From contig JAPQWV010000403.1 in the NCBI GenBank assembly GCA_027422505.1, positions 434,001 to 498,000 on the forward strand: a DNA stretch of 64,000 bases, read 5' to 3'. A program made the position numbers and the translations under genes. Origin of the DNA: Craterostigma plantagineum. Lineage: Eukaryota > Streptophyta > Magnoliopsida > Lamiales > Linderniaceae. Below are positions 39,196 to 50,228 of this stretch, in pieces (the first letter of the stretch is position 1; each line of letters begins with the position of its first letter). The notes beneath the pieces are model-generated. The model did not search any database. It had not been told where the DNA came from and was given only the letters and a program-made list of their open reading frames with translations.

Positions 39196-39736
39196 AATAT
39201 TCAATCTTCGATGAGGCCTCTCCGAAGCTTGTCGATGAGGCCCACTAACTCCTACAACTTCATCAATCTTCGCCCAAAAAAATTCTGGTTGGCATCTACT
39301 TCTTTGGACTAAACTTTTCTCTCCAACAGAGGTCGACAGCTTCATCCTAGAGGAGTCTGACCCGGCCTTCTCTACGCCTTCCTTCACCGGATTCTGGCCA
39401 GTTCGTCGCGAGGGGGGATGATTTCTTTTCGAGCCATCTGGACTGTTTTCGCGTTCGAAACTAGGGTTTTTCGGTATTCTTTGACGAGAGATTGGTTTTA
39501 TTTACATATGAAAGTATTTCTGGTAATATAAAGCAGCAAAAAAGTTACTCTATGATAAGCATTTTCAGCCAGAACATTTTGTAAGCATACTTTTGAATAT
39601 TTGGGTTGGGTTGAAACGGGTATAAAGCGTTTTCTGGAACCACATACTAATAATTTGAAACGGGTATAAAGCATAACGTTTACATTCCATTAACGATCCC
39701 TATATAAAGAGTTACTCATTATTCGGCAATTATTGT
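39196..39736. other. Spacer with a second short repeat
   Basis: GGTATAAAGCATAACGTTTA with the following CATTCCATTAACGATC at 39660-39703 repeats 38728-38766; a partial copy (GGTTGAAACGGGTATAAAGCG) is at about 39609. Nothing else supported. Confidence 0.5.
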
Positions 39737-40189
39737 TCACATGCCTTCAAGACATGTTTGAGAGATTATTAGAAACGGCAATTTGTGAATACTTAGTATA
39801 CCCTTAGGTTCATCCTTCACTTGGACTTCATATTCTTCGTATCTTATTTGCTCAGTAATTCTCCTAAGTTTCTTTCGAAGAATAAGGAAGGTTCCATAGG
39901 AGAATTTGTAAATCTCTAAAGTTCTCATCAGTCTCTTCTTTCCCTCGTAATTTAAGTAGATCACTGAAGGATCTTCCCCTTCAAAGATATGCCCTTCGCC
40001 ATAGCTGTCTGACTCAGGGGCTTCAAAGGAAGGCTTCGTGAGATTCACCTTCTTCATGTTGCTCTCAAGTGCCATTTGGAGGTCATGTGTTGCGTTAACT
40101 TGACTTGGCGTAGTACGAATCTTCGAAGCATAACCCATCCTTAATTCTGGAGTCCTAAGTACCCGAAGCGTCCTGTAGTCCCCTATCAT
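39737..40189 (-). CDS. Unrecognised open frame, 150 codons
   Basis: On the - strand it starts MIGDYRTLRVLRTPELRMGY, with an acidic centre (SFEAPESDSYGEGHIFEGED) and a basic second half (GTFLILRKKLRRITEQIRYE). I recognise no family, zinc finger, membrane segment or retroelement motif. It has no visible neighbours that form a unit with it, and the upstream side is open (the frame extends past the first Met). It may be a gene fragment caught in the repeat region. Confidence 0.25.
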   Translation of the reverse strand: MIGDYRTLRVLRTPELRMGYASKIRTTPSQVNATHDLQMALESNMKKVNLTKPSFEAPESDSYGEGHIFEGEDPSVIYLNYEGKKRLMRTLEIYKFSYGTFLILRKKLRRITEQIRYEEYEVQVKDEPKGILSIHKLPFLIISQTCLEGM

Positions 40190-40570
40190 TTGATCAATAT
40201 CTTCACCTCTGAGAAATCAACATTATTCGAGCACAAAAGTCAAGATTACAACTCGGATGTGGGTCTTCGTAATCGACACGAAATAACAACGGATCTTGCC
40301 GCGACCTAAAATCCAAACATTTTAATCTCAGTAACAATTCACTTTATCTGGGTATCAATTTCTGCTGGCTCGAAATCACTTATTTTTGGTACATGTCATT
40401 CCTGCATAAACTGAAAACGATGATCGGTAGTATCATTCTGTTGGAATATGCTGTACCAATCCAAAGCAACTTAATGTACCATTATAATGCAAATAGTGTA
40501 CTAAAAATATGCAACCGACATGTACCAAAAATAAACATACGTATCAACAAAGGTGTTCGAAATAGAACAA

Positions 40571-41510
40571 AACCCAGACCAAGAACATCTCTACCCCAAT
40601 CACAACACATTCTGTGTAAGGTGCCGTATAAGGATGTTGAAGCTGTCCCATGCGAGGCCCTCACAGGTATTGTTCATTGGGTAAGTAATAATGGGATTTT
40701 TCTCAGGTCGGGCCCGATGGAAATGGTCTATTTGCGAGAAAGATGCCAAATTACACATTCGTCCTTGGTGAAACGATCCAATCATTCGTTAGTGAGGATC
40801 TGTCTAGGGTCGAAATAGGCGTGGTGGTACGTTACCCGGTTATGGCTGCTAAGTGGGAAGACGACGGTGATGTTGATGGTGATGATCAGAAGAGAGGTTT
40901 TAGGGTTCTTGCGAGCATCGATGGAGATTGTCTTGGCCCGAATTCTACTGTAAATGGATGGATTGGAATTCTAACATTGTTGTTCTGCTGCTCTACGTTT
41001 GCTTTGATGTCTTCAGTTTGGTTTCTTATCAACTTTAAAAGATTTGGGTTCTTCTGTTTTGTTGTCTCCTTGTTGCTGCTAGGAACTTTTGCCAAGTATT
41101 TTGATGTTATGAACTTTTGGTGCAAACAAGTTTATTTAACTTGCCTTTGTTTTGGTGGAAAGTTAATCACTCTACATTTTCAATTTATTGTACAACTAAT
41201 GTAGTACGCCAGCAGTCAACATTGACCTTAGTGTGCTACAAATTCATTTTGTTGACCAAAATCATCCACTATTCATCTCATTCAGAAAATTAAAATATTG
41301 CACCTTTCCAGTTAGAGACAATTGCTTTAACATACGTAGCATAATTTCTTGCTTTCTGTCAGGTGCCTCACGTTACACGCTCTGACTATGCTACGTAACG
41401 TGAGGCACCTGACAGAAAGCTGATAAAGACACAGCAACGGTGAAACAATAAAACTCGGAGCTGACATGAGGAGGAATTCAATGAAGTCTACGAAGAGATT
41501 TTAGAAGCTC
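40571..41510 (+). repeat. Left arm of a large inverted repeat
   Basis: About 940 bp whose reverse complement stands at 42629-43577 with very few differences. One visible difference is an extra or replaced patch at about 43086-43112. The arm encodes gene-like sequence on the + strand (AAKWEDDGDVDGDDQKRGFR, then LASIDGDCLGPNSTVNGWIG and two hydrophobic stretches to about 41130), frameshifted relative to the upstream MEMVYLRERCQITHSSLVKR. I do not recognise it. The arm also contains its own small perfect palindrome (41352-41376 against 41395-41419). Confidence 0.88.
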
Positions 41511-42628
41511 ATGAGTGACGTTCGCACAGAGCTGGAGAGGGCAAAGAAAGCCCTGGCTGAAGAGAGGGAAGCTCGGGAAGAGGCGGAGAGAACTTCTCGC
41601 GAGCTGGAAGAGAACGTTGCTCGGGACTATCTGCCTCGAGAGACATATGGGAGACAAGTCATCACTTACTTCAAGTACGGCTTTTGGGGTGTGTTCGTCA
41701 GATTCGAGAGGTAGGTCTGACTCGCACCAAATGGAAGCTCGACTGGCTGAACGCCAACCGGGCCCTCGCCGAATGTCCTCTTGGGGGATATAAGCCCGAA
41801 TCCATTGCTCAAAGAGGCTCTGAGAACATTGTCCCGAAGGAAGTGGTGACCACACCCTCGAGCGAAGGAGGCGAAGAAGGTGAGGAAGTCCTCTAATCTC
41901 CCGTCCCAGCTCCCGAGGTGCCCGTTGAGAACGTAACCGAGCAAATTCCCCTGGAAGTCCCTGAGGTCCCTCGTCAAGAGGCAGAGGTCCCCCCTTCACA
42001 AGAGTAGCTAGCACCCCTGGCCAAGTCAGTAATGACCGGGGTAGAGGAGATGGTGATGGAATCTGATCAGGCCGGGTCGGCCACTCCATCTTAAAAATTT
42101 ATGTATGTTTTCATGAACCTTATTCTAATATGTCTTTTCATTTTCCAAACCATATTATAATATGTCCTTTCTATTTCAGACCATATTATATTAGTTTAAT
42201 TCATGTATTTTTTTCCTCGGCATCCCGTGTTTGTTCTCATAATGGTGATGTTGCATCGTCCCCCTTGTATGTTTTTTCTTCGTGAAGTCATGATTCTTCG
42301 TCACCTTTCCAGTTCCGTATTCTACACATCGAAACGCCCAGCGACCGTGAGATTAATCCTTCTCTGTACATTCCCGAGTGCCCCCGGTGATCTGAGGTTG
42401 GTTCCTCCTGGTGCTCTCCCAGACGCAATCCTCGGGCGCCGAGAGTCGTCTTTTCGAAATCCCGATCATTCGAGGTCCCCCGCTCGTTTGAATCGGAAAT
42501 CTTTCAAACGTTAGCCCTTTGAACCAACGGTCATCCTTAAAGTTCGCATACCTTAAGTTGAATCTTCAAACTTTAAAAGCCCGAGACTCGCGGGGTCATC
42601 CTCCTATAAAATCAGTAACCATCAAGTT
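41511..42628 (+). repeat. Loop of the inverted repeat: second copy of the Tat antisense-ORF region
   Basis: 41512-42512 is homologous to 36572-37570, covering the end of the coiled-coil segment (AEEREAREEAERTSRELEEN), DYLPRETYGRQVITYFKYGF, TRTKWKLDWLNANRALAECP and the tail, then the non-coding sequence after it. The copy diverges from about 42513 to the arm. One frame (to 41714) is longer here than in the other copy. Confidence 0.85.
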
Positions 42629-43577
42629 GAGCTTCTAAAATCTCTTGGCAGACTTCATTGAATTCCTCCTCATGTCAGCTCCGAGTTTTATCGTTTCTCC
42701 GTTGCTGTGTCTTTATCAGCTTTCGGTCAGGTGCCTCACGTTACGTAGCATGGTGAGTGCATGTAACGTGAGGCACCTGACAGAAAGCAAAATTATGCTA
42801 TGTATGTTAAAGCAATTGTCTCTAACTGGAAAGGTGCAATATTTTAATTTTCTGAATAAGATGAATAGTGGATGATTTTGGTCAACAAAATGAATTTGTA
42901 GCACACTCAGGTCAATGTTGACTGCTGGCGTACTACATTAGTTGTACAATAAATTGAAAATGTAAAGTGATTAACTTTCGACAAAAACAAAGGCAAGTTA
43001 AATAAACTTGTTTGCACCAAAAGTTCATAACATCAAAATACTTGGCAAAAGTTCCTAGCAGCAATAAGGAGACAACAAAACAGAAGGTCACAGAACTCAT
43101 ATCTGTTAAAGTTGATAAGAAACCAAACCGAAGACATCAAAGCAAACATAGAGCAGCAGAACAACAATGTTAGAATTCCAATCCATCCACTTATAGTAGA
43201 ATCCGGGCCAAGACTATCTCCGTCGATGCTCGCAAGAACCTTAAACCTCTCTTCTGATCATCACCATCAACATCACCACCGTCTTCCCACTTAGCAGCCA
43301 GCCATAACCGGGTAAAGAACCACCACGCCTATTTCGACCCTAGACAGATCCTCACTAACGAATGATTGGGTCGTTTCACCAAGGACGAATGTGTAATTTG
43401 GCATCTTTCTCGCAAATAGACCATTTCCATCGGGCCCGACCTGAGAAAAACCCCATTATTACTTACCCAATGAACAATACCTGTGAGGGCCTCGCATGGG
43501 ACGAGTTTCAACATCCTTATACGGCACCTTACGCAGAAGGTGTTGTGATTGGGGTAGAGATGTTCTTGGTCTGGGTT
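42629..43577 (-). repeat. Right arm of the large inverted repeat
   Basis: Reverse complement of 40571-41510. Outer end: GGTCTGGGTT (to 43577) pairs with AACCCAGACC (from 40571). Inner end: GAGCTTCTAAAATCTC (from 42629) pairs with GAGATTTTAGAAGCTC (to 41510). Its small palindrome is 42720-42744 against 42763-42787. Confidence 0.88.
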
Positions 43578-43714
43578 CACCATTGTGACCGCCTGAAAGT
43601 GGCCTTATTTGAGGTTGACCCAGTCCCTATGGTCCCCCCTTCTCGAGGAGTAACCACATCGGGGGTGGACCGTTTGCATCCCCGCTTCCTATTGGATAAG
43701 GAGGGTACCTTCTC

Positions 43715-45584
43715 TGTTGGAGAATCCCGGGTGTCCCGAGATCGAATCCAGGCACAGTGAAAGTTTAAATTTTTCCCCGGATCCCCGGATTGCTTGTAAA
43801 GAAATATGCACGACACGCAATAAGGTTTTTCAAAGCTTACCCTCGCCGTGAAGATCCCAAGCTCTCGCTTTGCCGTTCCACTTGTCGTAGTCCGCTTCGA
43901 CCAACGTCGTGACCTCTCTGAGCTCCTACGCCTTGGCAAGATCGTTACGTCAACACCGGGACGTATCCAAATTCCACCTCCTCCCAAGGATGGCTAGAGA
44001 GGAGGGGAAGATGTTTTATAAGAGATGTGTTTGTGTTTGTATTTGTGTGTTTGATTTACTAAAAACTCAAACACACTTAAGTTTTTTGAAAGAACAAACT
44101 CATATGCTCTCAACTCTCTCTAAACTCAGCTAGAGTGAGAAATAAGCTTAGGACCATAAGCCACGAAATAATACAAGTCATTAACTTAAAATCAATTTTT
44201 CAACCATGAAAGGACTTTAAGTTTGATAAAATTGAATCATGTCCTACATAGACTCAATTTTGTTTGATTCACTTGTTTTTAAATCATCAAATGACTAGAT
44301 ATTGTTTCACAAATTTCAGAAAAAAAAAACAATGGACGAATTTGGACTTGATTGGGACAAGTTTTGACCAAAAACTATCGGTTCACGGCCTCGTGCATAG
44401 CCATTCACGGCCGCGACGTGCTCTTAGCTCACTTTTGCCGGCCTTCACGGCCTGAGACAATACCTTCACGGCCTGACACTCTCGGGGCACAAAATGAGCT
44501 CACTGCTATGCTTCACGGCCTAGGACAGTGCCTTTCACGGCCATGACACTTTCGGCAGCTTTGCGACAGTTTCGTATTTCTCTCCGATCGAGGGGTAAAC
44601 GATGTCGATGGACTGAAAATTTAACCACAGAAAGCAGACTCACCAAACTTGATTCTGACCAAAGGGATTCTCAATCCGAGGTCTAGATTGGGAGATACGA
44701 ATTTCCGAATCCGTTGCTACTTTTCAGGCGGGCTTCACAACCATGACGAGCCTTGCTCATGGTTGTGAACCCTATCTACGCTTCATTCTTAATTGTTTCG
44801 TTTCGGGAATCTAAGCCCATGTAAATATAGTTTCTAAAACTTTATTTGACGTTTCATTAACAACTCCAAGCTTGTTAAAAAATAACACATCTTACTTTAT
44901 CAGATACTGTCTCAGTGATCCTTTTTAAGCGCGACTCTCTTGGTTCGTCTCAACCGGCAAGGGAGCAATCAAAGAATTCTGTAAGCACCTAGCCAATCTC
45001 GTGGTACCGAATAGATCCCGTGTTGAGTACGATCTTCAATCTACGAACCGACTATAGATGCCTAGCAAACTAGTGACAAGTCGGGACCCCGAAGCCAACT
45101 CTGTTAATGGCCCTTCGGTTCCACGCACACTACTATAGTCAATCGATCGATCATTGACACTCAGCGAACGAGTCGTGTCATATATAAGTTAATCCCCGAT
45201 TCAACTCATATCAATGTTACGACCTCCCATTTCCCAAGTGAATGGTTGGCACAACCATTTTAGAGTCGACAACAAATAAGTCATGATCGACATTCAGTTA
45301 CCCTACTGAAGTCCAAGACTTATGGACTAATTTAATATTTGAGAAATAGCTCACTGGTGCCCCCTCTCTCATCCCATGAGAATCGGTGACTAAACTCGTT
45401 ATTTATTTACTGCCTCACCGGATGCCTACTAAGACTGGATAGGTAAATAAATAATATGCCTTTTTAAATTCCTTAAATAAATATTTGAATACAATATCCA
45501 AATATTAAAGTGTGAATAATAGGTTTATTTTTGTGCCCTATTCATTACATCATCGAATGGCATTTCGAGAGCATATCCCCAACA
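43715..45584 (-). repeat. Solo LTR (about 1870 bp)
   Basis: It runs TGTTGGAGAATCCC to GCATATCCCCAACA, so the ends are inverted repeats (TGTTGG(A/G)GA). Flanks TTCTC (43710-43714) and ATCTC (45585-45589) agree at 4 of 5 positions. No internal retroelement genes lie inside. Between about 44381 and 44760 it has degenerate TTCACGGCC units, and 44475-44720 is recognisably the reverse complement of Athila LTR2 (about 12735-12970), for example GGCACAAAATGAGCTCACTG. That suggests a - strand Athila-related LTR of a different family. Confidence 0.72.
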
Positions 45585-46083
45585 ATCTCGTCAGTTCTTG
45601 GAGAGTTTTCTGGATCTCGACGAGAAACGACGTTTGGCAAAATACGTCTCCGATTTCTGGGATTGGTGGGCTGTGAGTCAAAATCGGATAGGTTATATTA
45701 ACCTTCAATTTTTGTCTCTCGTCTTTCTTCACCCCTCTTTAACTTTCTTCTTTACTCTTACTCGCTTTCCTGCGAGGGACTTCGGCGTTGCACTCAACAA
45801 CGTGACTTGGTTCAATATTACGAGGATACTTGTTCCCGACTGATGTCTTTTTTGGGCGAGAAAGACCAATAGATTGCCCGACTGAAGGAGCTGTTGGCTG
45901 AGCCCGAGCAGAGAACCAAGAACTCCACTCGAGATCCCGAGGGAGGGAAACCCGGGCTAGGTTCTCAAGTCGCGTGGGGCGTACTTTTTCCCCTTGCTTA
46001 AGTGGAATCTCTGAGCTAAGGCGTAAGAAAATTCCTCGGGACGAAGAGGTCTTCACCTCCTCAAGGATACGGCATCCGGGCAC
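45585..46083 (+). pseudogene. Coding remnant interrupted by the solo LTR
   Basis: Right of the LTR the + strand reads QFLESFLDLDEKRRLAKYVS then DFWDWWAVSQNRIGYINLQF. Left of it (43577-43714) it reads VDPVPMVPPSRGVTTSGVDR and LHPRFLLDKEGTF. Joined across the duplication the frames do not quite agree, so the reading is broken. It may be more of the Tat antisense ORF, but I recognise no domain. Confidence 0.4.
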
Positions 46084-46424
46084 CCCCTATGCTCGGGACA
46101 GGATGTAATAAACATTTCTTGACGCGTTATTCGTATTGTTGCTTCATTACTATTATTATTTTTTCCTACAAGTCATGGGACTTCTTGTTTTTTCTTGTTC
46201 TCGTTTCTGTATCTTTCGCACCCGTGTTCTCCATTTTATTCTTGTCCTTTTTTTGTTTTTCCTATGAATTTTCGGCAATCACTCCCAAGTATTTGGTTTT
46301 TGCGATCGTATTAATCTGGCATCACCTCCTCGGGGGATCGTACCACACATTTTTAGGGCCTTTCGCGTCTTTTCCGGGGGTCGTATCTCGATCCCACCTT
46401 CTTGAGTAATCGTCCAACCTCTCC

Positions 46425-46890
46425 ATTTATTTTCGCTCTCAAGAACGATCGCGCCTCTTCTAAGGATCTTGTTTACTTTCACTCTCATGAGCGATTGGGC
46501 CTCATCCGAGGATTTTTTTCGCTCTCATGAGCGATCGGACCTCATCCGAGGACTTTTTTAGTTCTCATGAGCGATCGGGCGTAATCAGAGGACATTTTTC
46601 ACTCTTGAGCGATTGGGCCTCATCCGAGGATCCTTTTCACTCTCTTGAGTGCTCGGGCCTCATCCGATGACTTTTTTCACGCTCTTGAGCGATCGGACTT
46701 TTTTCACTCTCTTGGGCGATTGGGCTTCATCCGATGACTTTTTTCATTCTCTTGAGCGATATCCGAGGACTTTTTTCACTCCCTTGCGCGATCGGGCCTC
46801 ATCGAGGACTTTTTTCAATCCCTTGAGCGGTCGGGCCTCATCCGAGGACTTTTTTCACTCTCTTGAGCGATGGGCCTCATCCGAGGACTT
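46425..46890. repeat. Tandem repeat, unit about 40-45 bp
   Basis: About eleven diverged copies of CTCTTGAGCGATCGGGCCTC followed by ATCCGAGGACTTTTTTCA. Some copies lack the GGGCCTCATC part. It lies just beyond the integrase end of the - strand Tat element, the usual place for tandem repeats in Tat elements. Confidence 0.85.
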
Positions 46891-47069
46891 CTTTTGGATT
46901 CATGCTCCGCATTCTTTCGGACATAAATAACTTTATTCATAAAGTGCAATGTTCGAAAATAAAAACAATCACTTTGTATCACGAAAGAAACGTAACTAAG
47001 CAAATAAAGTCGGAGTATGACGCGTGGGATAGGGTGCGAGCCCGAGGGCTCGTCATGCGTAGTACTTCT

Positions 47070-49841
47070 TCAGGTGCCGAGCGTTGTGGGTCTTTCCAAC
47101 TTTATTCCTTCCAAATCTTCCAAGTAATAGGAAGCTTCCCCGGCCTTTTTGATTACTTTATACGGCCCTTCGTACTTCGGGTCCAACTTTCCCCTTTCTC
47201 CTTTGTGATGTATCTCCTTCATGAAAAGCTCTCCTTCTTCGAACCTTCTCAAGCACACCTTTCGATTGTAGGCTCGGGTGATTTTCCTTTGGTAAGCTGC
47301 CACCCTGAGCGCGCCCTATGCCTTCCTTCCTCGATCAGGTCAAGTTCGTCAGCACGAAGTTGGTCCTTCTCCTCCGAATATCCCATTACTCGGGCGCTCT
47401 CATGCCCTATTTCCACGGGCAGAACAGTTTCACTTCCGTACACCAGGCTGAACGGAGTTTTCTTTCTCCCTGCCCGAGACGTGGTTTGGTAGGACCAGAG
47501 TACGCTCTGTAACTCGTTAAACCAGGCCCTCTTCAACCCGTCCAGCCGGACTTTCAGTGCCTGGACAATCGTTCGGTTCGTCACTCGACCTGGCCATTGC
47601 TCTGTGGGTAGGCTACAGAGGTGAACACTTGCTCAATTCCGTTCCCTTCACACCATTCTTTTCACTTTACGCCTGCTGAACTGTCTCCCATTATCACTTA
47701 TCAGTCTCCTCGGATCCCAAATCTGCATAAAATATTTTTCCACAGAAAGGCAATTACGGCTTCGGTGATCCGCGCCAAGGCTTCGGCTTCCACCCACTTG
47801 GTGAAATAGTCGATTGCGACCAGGAGAAACTTCTTTTGTGAGGTGTTGCCTTCCAAAGGTGCGACTATGTCCAGGGCCCATTGATCGAAGGGGCATGCCG
47901 ACATGACCGCATTCATCATATTCGCAGGCGCCCTTTGTAGGTTCGCGTGCTTCTGACATCTGAGACAACTTCGCACCACTTTGATCGAGTCTGTCCTCAT
48001 GGTGGGCTAGAAGAAGCCCGCTAGCATTGCCTTTCGCGCCAGAGCTCTTCCCCCTATGGGGCTTCCACAGCTTCCTCCGTGAATGTCTACCAGGACTTCT
48101 TCTGCCTCCTCTTTCGACAAGCACCTTAGCAGGGAGCCCTAGTAGGATCTCTTGAACAAAATTCCATCGATAATCGAACGCGGCTTAGCAGCCGCTCGCC
48201 CACTTAGCAATCCTATCTGCTTTGTCATTCTCCTTCTGTTGACGAGCACCAGCGTAAACTCTTCAATTTCTCCTTCATTTTCTCGAACGCCCTAACATAT
48301 TCCATCAACTTGTCTTCCTTGATGGCAAAGTTCCTTTTACTTGTTGAACCACCAGTTGCGAGTCGGAATAGGGTTACATGGTCAAACCCATCCTGATGGT
48401 TGTTCTCATCCTGAGTAGCAATGCTTCGTACTCGGCCTCGTTGTTAGACGCTCGGAAGTCCAGCTTTATCCCCAAGCTGGTTTCTTCTCCCCAAAGTAAA
48501 ATAATCACCAGCCCGATGTCGTTCCCAAATCGGCAAGAAGACCCATCCACGAATATCTTCCACACCTCGGCAGGTCCTTCCTCTGCCATCTCGGTGATGA
48601 AATCAGGTAAGGCTTGTGCTTTGATGGCCACTCGAGGTCGGAAGTGAATGTCGTACTCCCCCACCTCAGTGACCCATTTGATTGATCTTCCGAAAATGTC
48701 TGTCGGGTCATGATTACTCGTGGACTGTTGATTAGCACCACGATCTGGGTGTGATAGAAAGTACGGCCCCAATCTTCGGGCTGTAATCACTAGGGCTAAT
48801 AAGCTTCTCCTGGGAGATGTGTCGAGTTTCTACGCCTTTCAATAGATGACTGCCGAAATAAACTCATTTCTGCACCTTTTTCTCTTCTCGGACCATAACC
48901 GAGCTGACTGCCCGGGAAATAGTTGAAAGAATAAGTTCCTCCCCGGGCATGGGTTTGTTCAGCACCGGTAACTCCTTCAGGTACTCCTTCAACTCCTGGA
49001 AGGCTTTCTCGCACTTGGGCGTCCACTCAAAATCCTTCACTTTCCTTAGAACCTTGAAAAGGGGCATGCTTCGTTCGGCGACGCACGATAAACCTGGACA
49101 GGGCAGTTATCCTTCATGTCAACCTTTGGAGTTCGTCAAGAGTTTTTCCGCGATGGCCTTCACCTTGTCGGGATTGGCCTCGATGCCCGATCGGGTCACC
49201 ATGTATCCTAGAAGAGCGCACCCCGAACGTACACTTGGTGGGGTTCAATTTTAAGTCATACCTCCTAGTTGTGGTGAAGGTTTCTCGGATGTCTCCCGAG
49301 AAACTACTCTCTGTTTTGGATTTAATCAGGATGTCATCCACATAAACTTCCATGTTCCTCCCGATCTGGGCCTCGAAGACCCGATCCATCAGCCTTTAGT
49401 ATGTTGCCCCGACGTTCTTCAACCCAAATGGTATGACTACATAACAAAATATTCCTTCCGAGGTGATGGAGCTAACTTTGGATTGATCCTCCTCGGCTAG
49501 CCTGATCTGATGATAACCTTGAAAGGCATCCAAGAAGCACAAGAGCTCATGCCCGACCATAGAATCCACTAGCTGAGCTATACGCGGCAAGGAATAGCAG
49601 TCGTTCGGGCATGCTTTGTTCAAATCCCTAAAGTCGATGCACATACGGCACTTCCCGCGAAAACCAGCACCATGTTCGAGAGCCAAGTGGGAAACTGAAC
49701 TTCGTGGATATATCCTGCTTTCAAAAGACTGGCCGGACAGTAGGACAGAAGGAAGACTATCGCGCCCTTCTGCGCACCTAGGTGTCTCTTCTTTTGGAAG
49801 ACTGGCCGAACAGTAGGAGAGATATTTAGTTGATGCTCCAT
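47070..49841 (-). pseudogene. Tat pol: RT, RNase H, archaeal-type RNase H, integrase
   Basis: Read leftwards. RT has EHQLNISPTVRPVFQKKRH, CRMCIDFRDLNKACPNDCYS, FLDAFQGYHQIRLAEEDQSK and the catalytic YVDDILIKSK (about 49310-49340). Gypsy RNase H lies around 48600-49067 (FEWTPKCEKAFQELKEYL, much altered). A second, archaeal-type RNase H follows (WKIFVDGSSCRFGNDIG and SNNEAEYEALL, about 48400-48570), the mark of Tat elements. The integrase has CLRCQKHAN, FDQWALDIVAPLEG (first Asp), DPRRLISDNGRQFS (second Asp, about 47710) and QSVLWSYQTTSRAGRKKTPF, ending with the GPYKVIKKAGEASYYLEDLE tail at about 47110. Many frameshifts and stops. Confidence 0.85.
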
Positions 49842-50228
49842 TATGTCTCGATCACCGTCAATTCGTTCTTCGACCAGGCGAACACGTCTTCACTCTATTT
49901 TAACTGTTCCTGAGGGGGTCTGATCACGACTTCTTCTATTTCTCCCTCGGTCTCTACCACTGAATGGTATGTATTACGTAGAAGGCCCCTCGGCTCTGGG
50001 ATGGCCATCTTGTCGGTTTAACGACTTCAATTCGATCCTCACCTCCTCCACGTAACACTTTCGTGCCATCTTCCGATCTCCGAGTACCTCTCCCACTTGG
50101 TTTCCCACCGGGAACTTCATTTTCTGGTGTAAAGCTGAGGCGATTGCCGCGGCGGAGGAGCTTAGTATCGGGCCTCTTAATATGACGTTGTAAGATGAGG
50201 ACATGTCTACCACCAAGAAGGGAGTGAT

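Noticed and set aside
41478..42089. 203-codon - strand frame in the inverted-repeat loop
   Set aside because: It is antisense to the Tat extra-ORF copy; the + strand frame has the family motifs.
46863..47492. 209-codon + strand frame
   Set aside because: It is the antisense shadow of the Tat integrase C-terminal part.
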